64,000 nt of DNA. Source: Oceanospirillum linum. Lineage in GTDB: Bacteria; Pseudomonadota; Gammaproteobacteria; Pseudomonadales; Halomonadaceae. Within the stretch, counting starts at the first letter, position 1. The number at the start of each line of letters is the position of its first letter. Below the pieces are notes generated by a model, which was given only the letters and a program-made list of their open reading frames with translations, was not told where the DNA came from and did not search any database. This document shows positions 55,232 to 64,000 of this stretch, piece by piece. The translations under genes were made by a program, and so were the position numbers. The stretch spans positions 1 through 64,000 of the forward strand of contig NZ_MTSD02000003.1 in NCBI RefSeq assembly GCF_001995095.2. The letters run 5' to 3'.

Positions 55232-55911
55232 GATTATCCACTTAAAACCTATTGATAATAGCAAGCCGGAGCAACGATACGTCAGCTCAGGTTTCGGCAG
55301 CTATAAATTGGCGGCAAATATACATGATTCAGATCAATAAAGCAGTGCCTAATACTGTTAGACATTGATGTTTTTTGTTAAGCATTGTTATACAACAATA
55401 TAACCCCCTGAACTATAAGTTCATTATTTTTATTCCTGATACACCCAGCATACTAATAGCTCCGTTAACAAGTAAAACCGCTTCGATTTACGTCACAGGT
55501 TTATTTGAATTTATTGGGAAATAAAGTTTACTTTTAAGCGAAACGGTCTGATTAAAACCAGAAGCAAGCCGCTTCCATTAACTTGACCCGGTTTTTAACA
55601 ACATCTTTAACAAACCTCTCTTTATTATCATCCTAAACATAGACCTCTGCATAAGCACCCAACACGCTCATCCACAGATGAGCAAAGGCTTTGATCAACC
55701 CATTGTTATAAAATACAGCCTCCGTAGCCACTTTATGAGAATCAAATCGTCTATGGTGCCGATAGGCCCGGGTGATAGCGGGTTGCATTTTGTAAAAACA
55801 GCAGGTTGTGCGTTGCAAAATAATGCCAGCAACCACTATATCCCGTTAAAATAGCCGCTATATTTTCGGCAGGGCCGTTAATCATAGATTCATGGAAGGT
55901 AACCACAAGGT
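55232..55911. other. Intergenic region with an FNR-like site
   Basis: A 680-bp AT-rich region. Apart from the palindrome at 55324 it holds a 67-codon minus-strand frame (55633-55836, RHHRRFDSHKVATEAVFYNN in the middle) without recognisable family and without a start site. The frame could be the remnant of a mobile-element gene. Confidence 0.35.
55324..55337. promoter_or_regulatory. FNR/ANR-like box upstream of the SCO1 gene
   Basis: ATGATTCAGATCAA matches TTGAT-N4-ATCAA with one mismatch. It is centred about 100 bp upstream of the SCO1 start codon, compatible with oxygen control of a respiratory assembly factor. Confidence 0.45.
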
Positions 55912-56565
55912 ATGTATTTACTGTTGATTGAGGACGATATTCCCCTGGGCAATGTTATGCTGCGCCTGCTCAAAACTTATTACCGGGTTGATTGGGTGCG
56001 TTCAATGGGTGCAGCAATCGCTCATATTTCAGCCCATGACTACGACCTGATTCTGCTGGATCTGGGGCTACCGGATGGCAACGGCGTGGACTTGCTCAAA
56101 CAGATTCGGCAAAAATATCAAACATCCGTGTTGATTGTTTCTGCCAGGGATACCTTGGATGATCGTGTGCAGGGATTAGATACAGGTGCCGATGATTATA
56201 TTGTAAAACCCTTTGCTCCAGAGGAGCTACTGGCAAGAATAAGAGCCCTGTTAAGGCGACAGGCGGGGCAGGCAACAGACCGGATCTACTCTGGTGATTT
56301 GTGCTTTTCACCTGCGGAGAATACCTTTTACCTTCAGGATCAGCCGATATCACTCCCCAGAAAAGAGCACGAACTGCTGAGCGTATTGATACATGCCGGA
56401 GGCAAACCGGTCAGCCGGGAACGTCTGATACAACAACTGTACAGTAGCGGCAATGAAGCTGAATCCAATACAATTGATGTCTATATTCACGCTCTGAGAA
56501 AAATACTGGGCAAAAAACGCATTGAAACGCTTCGTGGCCGTGGCTTCCGTATTGTTGAGAACTAA
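55912..56565 (+). CDS. OmpR-family response regulator (QseB/PmrA-like)
   Basis: The 217-residue regulator has a receiver domain (phosphoacceptor Asp50 in YDLILLDLGLPDGNGVDLLK; acidic pocket EDD at 7-9; Lys in DDYIVKPFAPEEL) and a winged-helix domain ending RKILGKKRIETLRGRGFRIV. It lies directly upstream of its kinase, whose ATG follows its stop codon without a gap. Layout with the kinase and a YgiW-type protein resembles E. coli ygiW-qseBC. Confidence 0.93.
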   Translation: MYLLLIEDDIPLGNVMLRLLKTYYRVDWVRSMGAAIAHISAHDYDLILLDLGLPDGNGVDLLKQIRQKYQTSVLIVSARDTLDDRVQGLDTGADDYIVKPFAPEELLARIRALLRRQAGQATDRIYSGDLCFSPAENTFYLQDQPISLPRKEHELLSVLIHAGGKPVSRERLIQQLYSSGNEAESNTIDVYIHALRKILGKKRIETLRGRGFRIVEN

Positions 56566-57873
56566 ATGAAACAACAGCTGAAACTAAAACAACTGGCCTG
56601 GGCATTGGGCATAAGCATTGCCCTGACCGCCTTAATCACACCTGTTATCACCTGGCTAGCCGTTGATGACGAACTGTCAGAGCTGCTCTATGAAGATATT
56701 CAGCAGCAAACCCAACTTCTCTACCGGCTGATCGACCGGGGCCATATTGCCGCCGATGAACTGGAGGTTTTCCTTAATGAATCTTTTATTGATGACCATG
56801 AAGATACTTTCCTGATCTCAGTAGAACATCTGAAAGAACACTGGTATGCCAGTAATTTTAATCTGGAGCGGCACTACGGCAGCACCGAGTCCGGCGTTAT
56901 TCAGATGCAGCATATGAATCACTTCTGGAAAGGGTATCAGCTAAGACAGGGAGACCTTCTGATCAAACTGATGCGCCGTGATGATATGGCTAACGATATC
57001 AAAGGGGACGTTACAGAAGATGTTTTACTGCCGATTATGCTCGGCAACCTGATCAGTATTTTCCTGTTACTGGTGCTGCTGAATCTGGTGACCGCGCCAC
57101 TGAACCGTCTCGTGCATCTGATCCGGCAGCGCCATGCAGAAGACCTCAGTGAACTACCACAAATCAGCCGCCTGACAGAGCTTCAGGCCATCACCTCCAG
57201 CCTGAACCGGCTGATCACAGGTATCAAAGAAACGCTGCAGCGTGAGAAACGCTTTACCAGCGACGTTGCCCATGAACTCAGAACGCCTCTGACCACACTC
57301 AAGTTAGAACTATCCATGCCGGATACGGATCACAAATCCGTTCGGAAGGAAGTTGACCGCCTGATTCATGTGGTTGATCAGCTGCTGATACTTGCCAGAA
57401 TTGAGGCCGGACAATGGCAACAGCATTGCAGCCGTTTTAATATCCGAACAGCCCTTCAGGATGTCTGCCAACGCTCAGAATCACGATTGCAGCAGGCCGG
57501 TATCCGGTTTGATTACGCACTGTCGGACTTTGACATTGAAGGCGATCCGACACTTATCTCACTATTGGTTGAAAACCTGCTTAACAATGCGGCACGCCAC
57601 GCCGAAACTGCAGATCATGTCTCTCTGAAGATGCAGGTAACAGCATCCCGGCTGAGGCTGATTATTGAAGATAACGGTCGCGGTATACCGGCTCCAAAAC
57701 GCCAGGCGATGCTGGAACCCTTTGCCCGGCTTGACCAAAGGACGGAGGGGCTTGGCCTGGGATTAGCCATCAGCCAGCAAATTGCCAGACTCCACGGCAG
57801 CCAACTCGCTCTGGAAGATGCAGAGCCAGGCCTGAGGGTTTGCCTGACGTTTGACCACTTAATGCAAAGTTAA
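56566..57873 (+). CDS. Sensor histidine kinase (QseC/PmrB-like)
   Basis: The 435-residue kinase has two membrane helices (about 10-32 and 155-180), a periplasmic domain of about 120 residues, HAMP, a dimerisation helix with FTSDVAHELRTPLTTLKLEL (phospho-His), and an ATPase domain with NLLNNAARHA, DNGRGIPAP and GLGLGLAISQQ. It should phosphorylate the preceding regulator. The signal is unknown. Confidence 0.93.
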   Translation: MKQQLKLKQLAWALGISIALTALITPVITWLAVDDELSELLYEDIQQQTQLLYRLIDRGHIAADELEVFLNESFIDDHEDTFLISVEHLKEHWYASNFNLERHYGSTESGVIQMQHMNHFWKGYQLRQGDLLIKLMRRDDMANDIKGDVTEDVLLPIMLGNLISIFLLLVLLNLVTAPLNRLVHLIRQRHAEDLSELPQISRLTELQAITSSLNRLITGIKETLQREKRFTSDVAHELRTPLTTLKLELSMPDTDHKSVRKEVDRLIHVVDQLLILARIEAGQWQQHCSRFNIRTALQDVCQRSESRLQQAGIRFDYALSDFDIEGDPTLISLLVENLLNNAARHAETADHVSLKMQVTASRLRLIIEDNGRGIPAPKRQAMLEPFARLDQRTEGLGLGLAISQQIARLHGSQLALEDAEPGLRVCLTFDHLMQS

Positions 57874-57922
57874 TATTCCCACCGGCATACTGAACCTGTT
57901 GGTCATTCCCAAGGAGTTCAGT

Positions 57923-58285
57923 ATGCGATCTACCAATTTCATTCTTTTCCCGGCTTTAACCATCTCTCTGGCAACGCTTTCTCTGACAGCACATGCAACC
58001 CATGCTGTACCGGACCATTGTCCAATCCTTTCTCTCGCTCAGGCCCAGCAAGCTCATGACGACAGTCAGGTCTGCGTTAAGGGCCGTATTATCAAGCGGC
58101 TTTCAGATGAAGACTATCTGCTTAAAGACAATAGCGGCACGCTAACCGTCGAAATCAGCAACCACCTATGGCGCGGTCTGCAACTCACGTCGGAACAAAC
58201 CATTCTGCTCTGGGGTGAGATTGATCAGGACCCGGGGCATACCAGCCTGGAAGTGGATGCTCTGGAAAAAATCATCGCAGACTGA
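57923..58285 (+). CDS. YgiW/BOF-domain periplasmic protein
   Basis: The 120-residue protein starts at ATG 57923 with AAGGAG upstream (the frame also opens at 57899). A signal peptide (ILFPALTISLATLSLTAHA) is followed by the BOF/OB-fold domain: DSQVCVKGRIIKRLSDEDYL, LKDNSGTLTVEISNHLWRG and EVDALEKI. YgiW-type proteins occur next to QseBC and are linked to stress resistance. The likely regulator is the upstream two-component system. Confidence 0.9.
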   Translation: MRSTNFILFPALTISLATLSLTAHATHAVPDHCPILSLAQAQQAHDDSQVCVKGRIIKRLSDEDYLLKDNSGTLTVEISNHLWRGLQLTSEQTILLWGEIDQDPGHTSLEVDALEKIIAD

Positions 58286-58349
58286 GATCTCTTTTACCGG
58301 GCTTTCTTAGCAGACCAACTAAAACATCAGACACATATGGAGTTAACCC

Positions 58350-59027
58350 ATGAAAAAATATCTGCCTCTGGCACTGCTGGCTATTTCACCGCTCTCTCAG
58401 GCTGACGCTTATCTGCAACTGGGCTTAGGCACCGCTGAAATGGATCATGATGAAGCGGTTGTATTTTCCGATAACACTCGTCTGAAGCCCGACAGCAATG
58501 ACAGCTCGCAACAGATCACCCTGGGCTATCGCTTTGAAAGCTTCGGGATTGAGATCAGTCATCGGAATATGGAGGGAAAAGAAGACCATGAGTTCTCAAC
58601 ACTCACAGCTATCCCATCTCTTCCTGGTGGTGTAACAGGGGGTACACCAAATGAATATGAAGAGGATAAAGATGCTACGTTTGATGCCAGCCAGGTGGCT
58701 ATTAAAGGCGTCTACTATTGGGACCTGGATCGCCAATGGTTACTGAAAAGCGGGCTCGGCCTGACCTATACCGACTACGAGATGCGAGCCTCCTATGTGC
58801 GCTCATGGGAGGAAGACAAGCCCGGAGAGGATTGGGAATACGATCAGGTTGTCAGTCAAAGCAAAGAAACCGATACCGCATGGGGTGGCATCGCCAGTAT
58901 CGGTGTTCACTACACACCACTGCCGGATAGTGTGCCAGGGCTGAACCTGGGCGTTGAAGCATCTGTTGCCACGGATAAATACAACACCGCCAGCGCTCTG
59001 TACGGTACTCTGGGTTGGACATTCTGA
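58350..59027 (+). CDS. Outer-membrane beta-barrel protein (small porin/opacity type)
   Basis: The 225-residue protein has a signal peptide (MKKYLPLALLAISPLSQADA), barrel strands with alternating residues (AYLQLGLGTAEMD; ITLGYRFESFGIEISHRNME; LLKSGLGLTYTDYEM; WGGIASIGVHYTPLPDSVPG) and a terminal Phe (GTLGWTF). It looks like an eight-stranded OMP of the OmpW/opacity class. The exact family is uncertain. Its place behind the BOF gene suggests co-regulation. Confidence 0.8.
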   Translation: MKKYLPLALLAISPLSQADAYLQLGLGTAEMDHDEAVVFSDNTRLKPDSNDSSQQITLGYRFESFGIEISHRNMEGKEDHEFSTLTAIPSLPGGVTGGTPNEYEEDKDATFDASQVAIKGVYYWDLDRQWLLKSGLGLTYTDYEMRASYVRSWEEDKPGEDWEYDQVVSQSKETDTAWGGIASIGVHYTPLPDSVPGLNLGVEASVATDKYNTASALYGTLGWTF

Positions 59028-59035
59028 TTTAAAAG

Positions 59036-59064
59036 AAGGGGCTGGTGACAGCCCCTTAACTTTT
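59036..59064 (+). terminator. Rho-independent terminator of the outer-membrane protein gene
   Basis: An 8-bp stem AAGGGGCT / AGCCCCTT with loop GGTGAC, followed by AACTTTT. Confidence 0.8.
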
Positions 59065-59527
59065 AACGCCACCTTGTTCACCGCGCAATATAGAAATCCA
59101 ACCCTCAACGACTCCTACTCTTCTCTCCGTGATATCTCATTGACATACTCTGCTGGACATTAAAACGCCTCAGCGACGGGTATATTGGATAAATTCTCTG
59201 GTATTTCACCTGTAACCCTCTGACACATTTCAGTAAAATGGCCGATTCGAATTCAGCCTCCTTTCGCCCCTGATTGGTCATCAAACCGCTGCCTCAAAAG
59301 CAGCCTGAACAGATAGGAAATGCCGTGTCCAGCGAAAAGCATACGCCCATGATGCAACAGTATTTCAGCATCAAAAAAGATCACCCGAACGAGCTTGTTT
59401 TTTATCGCATGGGGGATTTTTACGAGCTGTTCTTTGATGATGCAAAAAAGGCAGCCAGCCTGCTGGATATTACACTGACGGCCAGGGGGAAAACCGGCGG
59501 GCAGCCGATCCCAATGGCAGGTATTCC

Positions 59528-59575
59528 GTTTCATGCTGCGGAGAACTATCTGTTTCATGCTGCGGAGAACTATCT
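59528..59575. repeat. Perfect 24-bp tandem duplication inside mutS
   Basis: Two identical 24-bp copies of GTTTCATGCTGCGGAGAACT plus ATCT lie at 59528-59551 and 59552-59575. The result is in-frame insertion of FHAAENYL into a conserved block ([20 protein letters not shown] in the normal reading). Confidence 0.97.
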
Positions 59576-60184
59576 GGCACGCCTGGTGCGGGGCGGTCTG
59601 TCAGTGGCGATTGCTGAACAGGTCGGTGATCCGGCAACGAGCAAAGGCCCCGTCGAACGCAAGGTAGTTCGCATACTGACCCCGGGCACAGTGAGTGATG
59701 AGGCACTACTGGACGAGCGTAAAGATAACCTGCTGGTTGCCCTGACCCGTCGCGGGGAGATATTTGGCCTATCGGCGCTGGATGTGACCAGTGGCCGTTT
59801 TACCGTACAGGAACTGAGTGATGATGCGGCGTTGCTGGCCGAGATTCAGCGTCTGGACCCTGCAGAGTTACTGCTGGATGAAGGTGAAGCATTTGAGTCT
59901 CAGATCAGTCAGCGTAAAGGTGCCCGTCTGGTTCCACCCTGGCAGTTTGATACCGAAAGCGCTACCACTCAGCTTTGCCGTCAGTTTGAAACCCGTGATC
60001 TGGCCGGTTTTGGCTGTCAGCATCTGGACGTGGCAATTGGTGCCGCAGGTGCTTTGTTAGACTACGTGAAAGATACGCAGCGCAGCGGTCTGCCTCATGT
60101 GCGTACCCTGCAGGAGGAGTCCCGGGATGAGTGCATTCAGATCGATGCCGCCAGCCGCCGCAATCTGGAGATCGACACCAACCT

Positions 60185-60192
60185 GGGGGGGG
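60185..60192. other. G8 homopolymer at the mutS frameshift
   Basis: Eight G residues following ACCT. One extra G would join the two mutS frames; this is the only position where the protein alignment (DTNLGG / GTENTLA) breaks. Confidence 0.9.
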
Positions 60193-61923
60193 CACCGAGA
60201 ACACACTGGCCTCGGTACTGGATAACACGGCAACCGCTATGGGCAGCCGTCAGCTGCGCCGCTGGCTAAACCGTCCGATTCGCTGTCACGATCAGCTGCA
60301 CTTGCGTCAATCCTGTGTGCAGGCGATTCAGGACAGTTTCCAATGGCAGGGTATTTACGACCACCTGAAAGCGATCGGCGATATTGAGCGCATTCTGGCC
60401 CGTGTTGCATTACGCAGCGCCCGTCCCAGAGATCTGGCCCGTCTTCGCGATGCTCTGCAGGAACTTCCAGAGCTAACAGCACTGCTAAGCAATATTGAAG
60501 AATCCGCTCTCGATCACCTGCGTGAGACCATCATTGACTTCCCGGTTGAAGCAGATCTACTTTCTCGGGCGATTATTGATAATCCGCCGGTGGTCATTCG
60601 TGATGGCGGTGTGATTGCTGAAGGTTTTGATGCCGAACTTGATGAATTACGCCAACTGAGCGAACACGCCGGGGATTTTCTGATCCGCTTGGAAGAGCAG
60701 GAGAAAGCCACCACAGGTCTGTCGACGCTGAAAGTGGGTTACAACCGGGTGCACGGCTATTACATTGAGATCAGTCGCGCGCAGTCCGATCAGGCTCCGG
60801 CACACTATATCCGCCGTCAGACTCTGAAAAATGCCGAGCGTTTTATCACGCCGGAACTGAAAGAGTTTGAAGACAAGGTTCTGAGCAGCAAATCCCGCGC
60901 TCTGACCCGGGAAAAAGCGCTGTACGAACAGGTGATCGAACAACTGAATGAAAACCTGATGGGACTACAGAATCTGGCAGTTTCCCTATCTGAACTGGAT
61001 GCACTGAATAACTTTGCCGAACGGGCGGAAACCCTGAACTTCTCACGTCCAACACTAACGCGTGATAACGGTATTCTGATTGAAGGTGGCCGCCATCCAG
61101 TGGTTGAACAAGTATCGGATCAGCCCTTTGTGCCCAATGACCTTACCTTTAGCAATGATAACCGTATGGCAGTGATTACCGGCCCGAACATGGGGGGTAA
61201 ATCTACCTATATGCGGCAAATTGCCCTTATTGTACTGCTGGCACACACCGGGTGCTATGTGCCAGCGGAAGGTGCAAAAATCGGCCCTATTGATCGTATT
61301 TTTACCCGTATTGGCTCCTCGGATGACCTGGCCAGCGGCCGCTCGACTTTTATGGTAGAGATGACAGAAACCGCCAACATCCTTAATAACGCAACACCGT
61401 GTTCTTTGGTGCTGATGGACGAGATTGGCCGGGGTACCAGCACCTTTGATGGCCTGTCGCTGGCCTGGGCCTGTGCTGCACACCTGGCACAGAAACTACG
61501 GGCTTATACTCTGTTTGCCACCCACTATTTTGAGCTGACCGCCCTGCCGGAGCAGTTTGACGGTGTTATGAACCTGCATTTGAACGCCACGGAGCATAAT
61601 GACAACATCATCTTTATGCACAAGGTTCAGGAAGGGCCAGCCAGCCAAAGCTATGGACTGCAAGTGGCTAAACTGGCAGGTATTCCCCATGACGTTGTTG
61701 GACAGGCCCGGGAAAAACTGGTGCAGCTGGAGCAGCAGGAAAATCAGAACGGTGACCAGGTACGAACCATTTACACGCCAGTGCAGAATGATCTGTTTTC
61801 TGTGGCAGAGCCTGCTCCGGCTCTGGAAAAACTGGAAAGCATCAGCCCGGATGACCTGACACCACGACAGGCTCTTGAACTACTCTATGAGTTGAAAGCG
61901 TTGACCCGATAAAGGATACCAGC

Positions 61924-62262
61924 ATGGCATTTGTCGTAACTGATAACTGTATTCAGTGTAAATACACCGACTGCGTAGAGGTCTGCCCTGTAGACTGCTT
62001 CTATGAAGGGCCAAATTTTCTTGTGATTCACCCGGATGAGTGTATCGACTGTGCGTTATGTGAACCGGAATGCCCGGCAAACGCGATCTATTCAGAGGAT
62101 GAACTGCCGGACAGTATGCAGCATTTTTTTGAACTGAATGAGATGTTGGCAGAACACTGGCCAAATCTTGCTGAACGCAAAGACCCGTTACCGGATGCTG
62201 AAAAGTGGGACGGTGTTGAAAACAAACTGGATAAGCTGGAAGGGCTGCCGGAAGATTTATAA
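61924..62262 (+). CDS. fdxA: 7Fe ferredoxin (FdxA)
   Basis: The 112-residue ferredoxin starts [20 protein letters not shown] and has the [3Fe-4S]/[4Fe-4S] cysteine pattern [18 protein letters not shown] and [17 protein letters not shown]. The family pairs with mutS in many gammaproteobacteria. The stop lies in the first unit of a 19-bp triplication. Confidence 0.95.
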   Translation: MAFVVTDNCIQCKYTDCVEVCPVDCFYEGPNFLVIHPDECIDCALCEPECPANAIYSEDELPDSMQHFFELNEMLAEHWPNLAERKDPLPDAEKWDGVENKLDKLEGLPEDL

Positions 62263-62306
62263 TGGGCTGGAAGGTTTATAGTGGGTTGGAAGATTTATAG
62301 TGGGCT
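62250..62306. repeat. 19-bp tandem triplication spanning the fdxA stop codon
   Basis: Units GGAAGATTTATAATGGGCT (62250-62268), GGAAGGTTTATAGTGGGTT (62269-62287) and GGAAGATTTATAGTGGGCT (62288-62306). The fdxA stop TAA is in unit 1. The pattern copies the osmC case at 33671. Confidence 0.9.
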
Positions 62307-62340
62307 GAGGCTGGTATGAGTTTTCCATCAGAAAAAGAGA

Positions 62341-62359
62341 AGGGCGGCCCCGCCGCCCT
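62341..62359 (+). terminator. GC-rich hairpin downstream of fdxA
   Basis: A perfect 8-bp stem AGGGCGGC / GCCGCCCT with a 3-nt loop. Only a weak T-rich stretch follows, so termination is likely but not certain. Confidence 0.6.
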
Positions 62360-62774
62360 ATGTCCCTTTGCCATCCAATCCATGACAGCGCCATCGTCCT
62401 GATAGCAGACTTATCCTAAGTCTTCCCTGTGGCCTCCATGAACGTATGCATCCTGCATCCCTGTTCGCCACGCGTTTCCATTCCTTTTCCCTTAATCCCT
62501 GTACCGGTCTCCATTCCGGCTTGCTGCCACTCCCTGACTGCAGGTTCATATTAACAAATATCCGTCATTTAATAACACAATTTTTATGTGGTTAATTCTG
62601 CCTCAGCCACCCCATAAAAATATAACCATTTGATTTTAAACGATTAAAATTAATGTCTTATCGATTAAGAGCTTTATACCCTGCTCCGTGGCGCTGATAT
62701 CTTAGTGTTTTGTAGGAAATATCTTACAAGCTGAGAAGAGATCCGCCCAAGAGCCAAGGGGAGTTAAAATAAAA

Positions 62775-62801
62775 AAGCCAGCACCCAAGGGCGCCGACCT
62801 T
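62775..62801 (-). terminator. Rho-independent terminator of parC
   Basis: On the minus strand AAGGTCGGCGCCC / GGGTGCTGGCTT pairs around TT with G-U wobbles and is followed by a T run (plus-strand AAAAAA at 62771-62776). Confidence 0.7.
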
Positions 62802-62845
62802 CTTTAATCTCCGGCAATCACAGCCGTACAACCTTAAGAAAGAGG

Positions 62846-64000
62846 TTATTCCGCATCGTTTACATCGAGCCGGTCAACCTTTTGGAAACCACGGGGTAGC
62901 TTATTCCCCCGTCGTCCACGTTCACCGAGGTAATGCTCAAGATCGGAGGGCTTCAGCTTAAGGTGGCGCTTTCCTGCAAAAATGGTTAAGGGTTCTTCGG
63001 CCTGCATCACGATCAGATCACGAACAAACTCTTCCCGACCCGATGATTTGGCCGATGGAATATCGATCATTTTATTCCCCTTACCTTTACTCAGCACCGG
63101 AAGCTGATCCAGGCGAAAGACAAGAAGACGTCCTTCAGTCGTCACCACGGCAACTCGGCTTTCAGTACCTTCCGGGATCAGCTTAGGTGGCAGAACCTCA
63201 CACCCTTTCGGCACGGTCAGCAGTGCTTTCCCCGCCTTCTTGCTGGCCAGCATATCCGAAGACGCCACAACAAAGCCGTACCCTGCATCACTAGCCATCA
63301 GAAAGTGACGTTTATCTTCTGCTATCACCAGCCCCTGGAAAGTTGCACCGGATGGCGGGTTGATACGCCCGGTCAATGGCTCACCCTGGCCTCTGGCTGA
63401 GGGTAGCGTGTGCACCGGCAAGGAATAACTTCGGCCACTGCTATCAACAAAAACGGCTTGCTGGTTAGACTTACCCTTACAGGCCAGGTGAAAACTATCA
63501 CCGGATTTATAGCTCAGGCCTTCCGGATCAATATCATGTCCTTTAGCAGCTCGTACCCATCCTTGTTTTGACAAAACAATAGTCACAGGATCAGCACTTA
63601 CCAGAGCCGTTTCATCCAGCGCTTTAGCTTCTTCACGACACACCAATGGTGAACGGCGGAGATCACCAAACCTATCGGCATCTGTGGTTAATTCGTCCTC
63701 GATGAGCTGATTCAGAGCACTATCGGACCCCAGCAGATGCTCCAGCCCTTCCCGTTCATTCTGCAGCTCATCCTGCTCGCCACGTATCTTTATCTCTTCC
63801 AGTTTCGCCAGCTGGCGTAGACGCAACTCAAGAATCGCTTCTGCCTGGCGTTCACTGAGAGCAAAGCGGCCGATCAGCTCCTGTTTTGGCTGATCTTCTG
63901 TACGGATAATATCAATCACTTCATCAATATTCAGATAAGCGATTAGAAGCCCTTCCAGCAAATGAAGGCGGTCATTCACTTTTTCTAACCGGTGCTCAAG
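62846..64000 (-). CDS. parC: DNA topoisomerase IV subunit A, C-terminal part (partial)
   Basis: About 385 residues are visible up to the window edge; the N-terminal catalytic half (with the active Tyr) lies outside. The segment [20 protein letters not shown], then [20 protein letters not shown], is the conserved coiled-coil/DNA-gate end. The C-terminal beta-pinwheel follows ([60 protein letters not shown]), with the ParC-type [10 protein letters not shown] and no GyrA box. ParC decatenates daughter chromosomes. The gene is on the minus strand and converges with fdxA. Confidence 0.93.
   Translation of the reverse strand, partial: LEHRLEKVNDRLHLLEGLLIAYLNIDEVIDIIRTEDQPKQELIGRFALSERQAEAILELRLRQLAKLEEIKIRGEQDELQNEREGLEHLLGSDSALNQLIEDELTTDADRFGDLRRSPLVCREEAKALDETALVSADPVTIVLSKQGWVRAAKGHDIDPEGLSYKSGDSFHLACKGKSNQQAVFVDSSGRSYSLPVHTLPSARGQGEPLTGRINPPSGATFQGLVIAEDKRHFLMASDAGYGFVVASSDMLASKKAGKALLTVPKGCEVLPPKLIPEGTESRVAVVTTEGRLLVFRLDQLPVLSKGKGNKMIDIPSAKSSGREEFVRDLIVMQAEEPLTIFAGKRHLKLKPSDLEHYLGERGRRGNKLPRGFQKVDRLDVNDAE

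Larger units (their letters stand above)
59325..61912 (+). pseudogene. mutS: DNA mismatch-repair protein MutS, frameshifted
   Basis: All MutS domains are encoded, but in two frames. The first part (GTG 59325, AGGA upstream) holds the mismatch-recognition motif [11 protein letters not shown] and ends in the wrong frame after [10 protein letters not shown]. The second (from about 60190) continues [20 protein letters not shown] through the clamp, Walker [34 protein letters not shown] and [17 protein letters not shown] to the end. The break is at eight Gs (60185-60192); nine would restore the frame. In addition the recognition domain carries an 8-residue duplication (FHAAENYL twice). Either a real mutator allele, a phase-variable tract or a homopolymer sequencing error explains the shift; a -1 slippage on G8 could still yield some full product. 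Confidence 0.92.
62307..62845. other. Intergenic region between fdxA and parC (converging)
   Basis: A 539-bp region with no gene. It contains the two terminator-like hairpins listed and an imperfect palindrome TGTAGGAAATATCTTACA at about 62711-62728 that I cannot assign to a regulator. Confidence 0.35.

Noticed and set aside
55633-55836. 67-codon minus-strand frame as a gene
   Set aside because: No clear start signal or family; at most a remnant, so mentioned only in the intergenic entry.
60131-61912. A separate intact gene starting at 60131
   Set aside because: Its first about 20 codons are out-of-frame translation of the mutS 5' part; true MutS sequence begins at the G8 tract.

Overview
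The window looks like a chromosome segment of a marine gammaproteobacterium, most likely of the Oceanospirillales/Pseudomonadales side. I infer this from gene order rather than any search: recA-recX-alaS-lysC-csrA followed by tRNA-Ser(GCT) and three tRNA-Arg(ACG), mutS-fdxA, ampE-ampD divergent from nadC, and a sodium-pumping oxaloacetate decarboxylase oadGAB. Base composition is moderate and coding density is high.

Left third (1-21.4 kb), accessory and envelope-related. The end of an IS110-type transposase abuts a REP-associated transposase (RAYT) embedded in long palindromic repeats. A second, denser repeat array (17 full units plus a half) lies at 6.1-7.3 kb. Between the arrays sit a TPR/beta-barrel outer-membrane protein and a CHASE2 protein with a degenerate class III cyclase domain. 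Next comes a polysaccharide export cluster (Wzm/Wzt-like ABC transporter, GT4 glycosyltransferase, PIG-L deacetylase fused to a GNAT domain). A Crp/Fnr-family regulator follows, then a FecR-domain protein, SapC and a complete type I secretion system (ABC, HlyD, TolC) in the order known from sapCDEF. Two near-identical CRP-like palindromes, one upstream of the CHASE2 gene and one upstream of the FecR gene, suggest shared control.

Middle (21.4-37.7 kb). A surface-sugar operon (rmlBACD, GT2 glycosyltransferase, initiating sugar-phosphate transferase) is followed by ampE/ampD, nadC and small housekeeping genes (LysE-type exporter, DUF523, trmO, cold-shock protein, a CAU tRNA, OsmC). Then comes a ZorA/ZorB-like motor pair with a small cysteine/histidine protein downstream, a candidate Zorya-type defence locus. 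A divergent HD-GYP protein closes the section.

Right (37.8-64 kb), mostly core. It holds oadBAG, a Dus synthase, four tRNAs, csrA, lysC, alaS, recX, recA (with a LexA box), topB, pncC, a chemoreceptor, a SCO1 protein, a QseBC/YgiW-like two-component locus with a small barrel protein, mutS, fdxA and the 3' part of parC.

The most striking single observation is that mutS is broken in this sequence. It has a perfect 24-bp in-frame duplication in the mismatch-binding domain and a -1 frameshift at a run of eight Gs. Short tandem duplications recur elsewhere, including two that duplicate the stop-codon region of osmC and fdxA. All functional statements come from reading the sequence and family knowledge; no searches were run.
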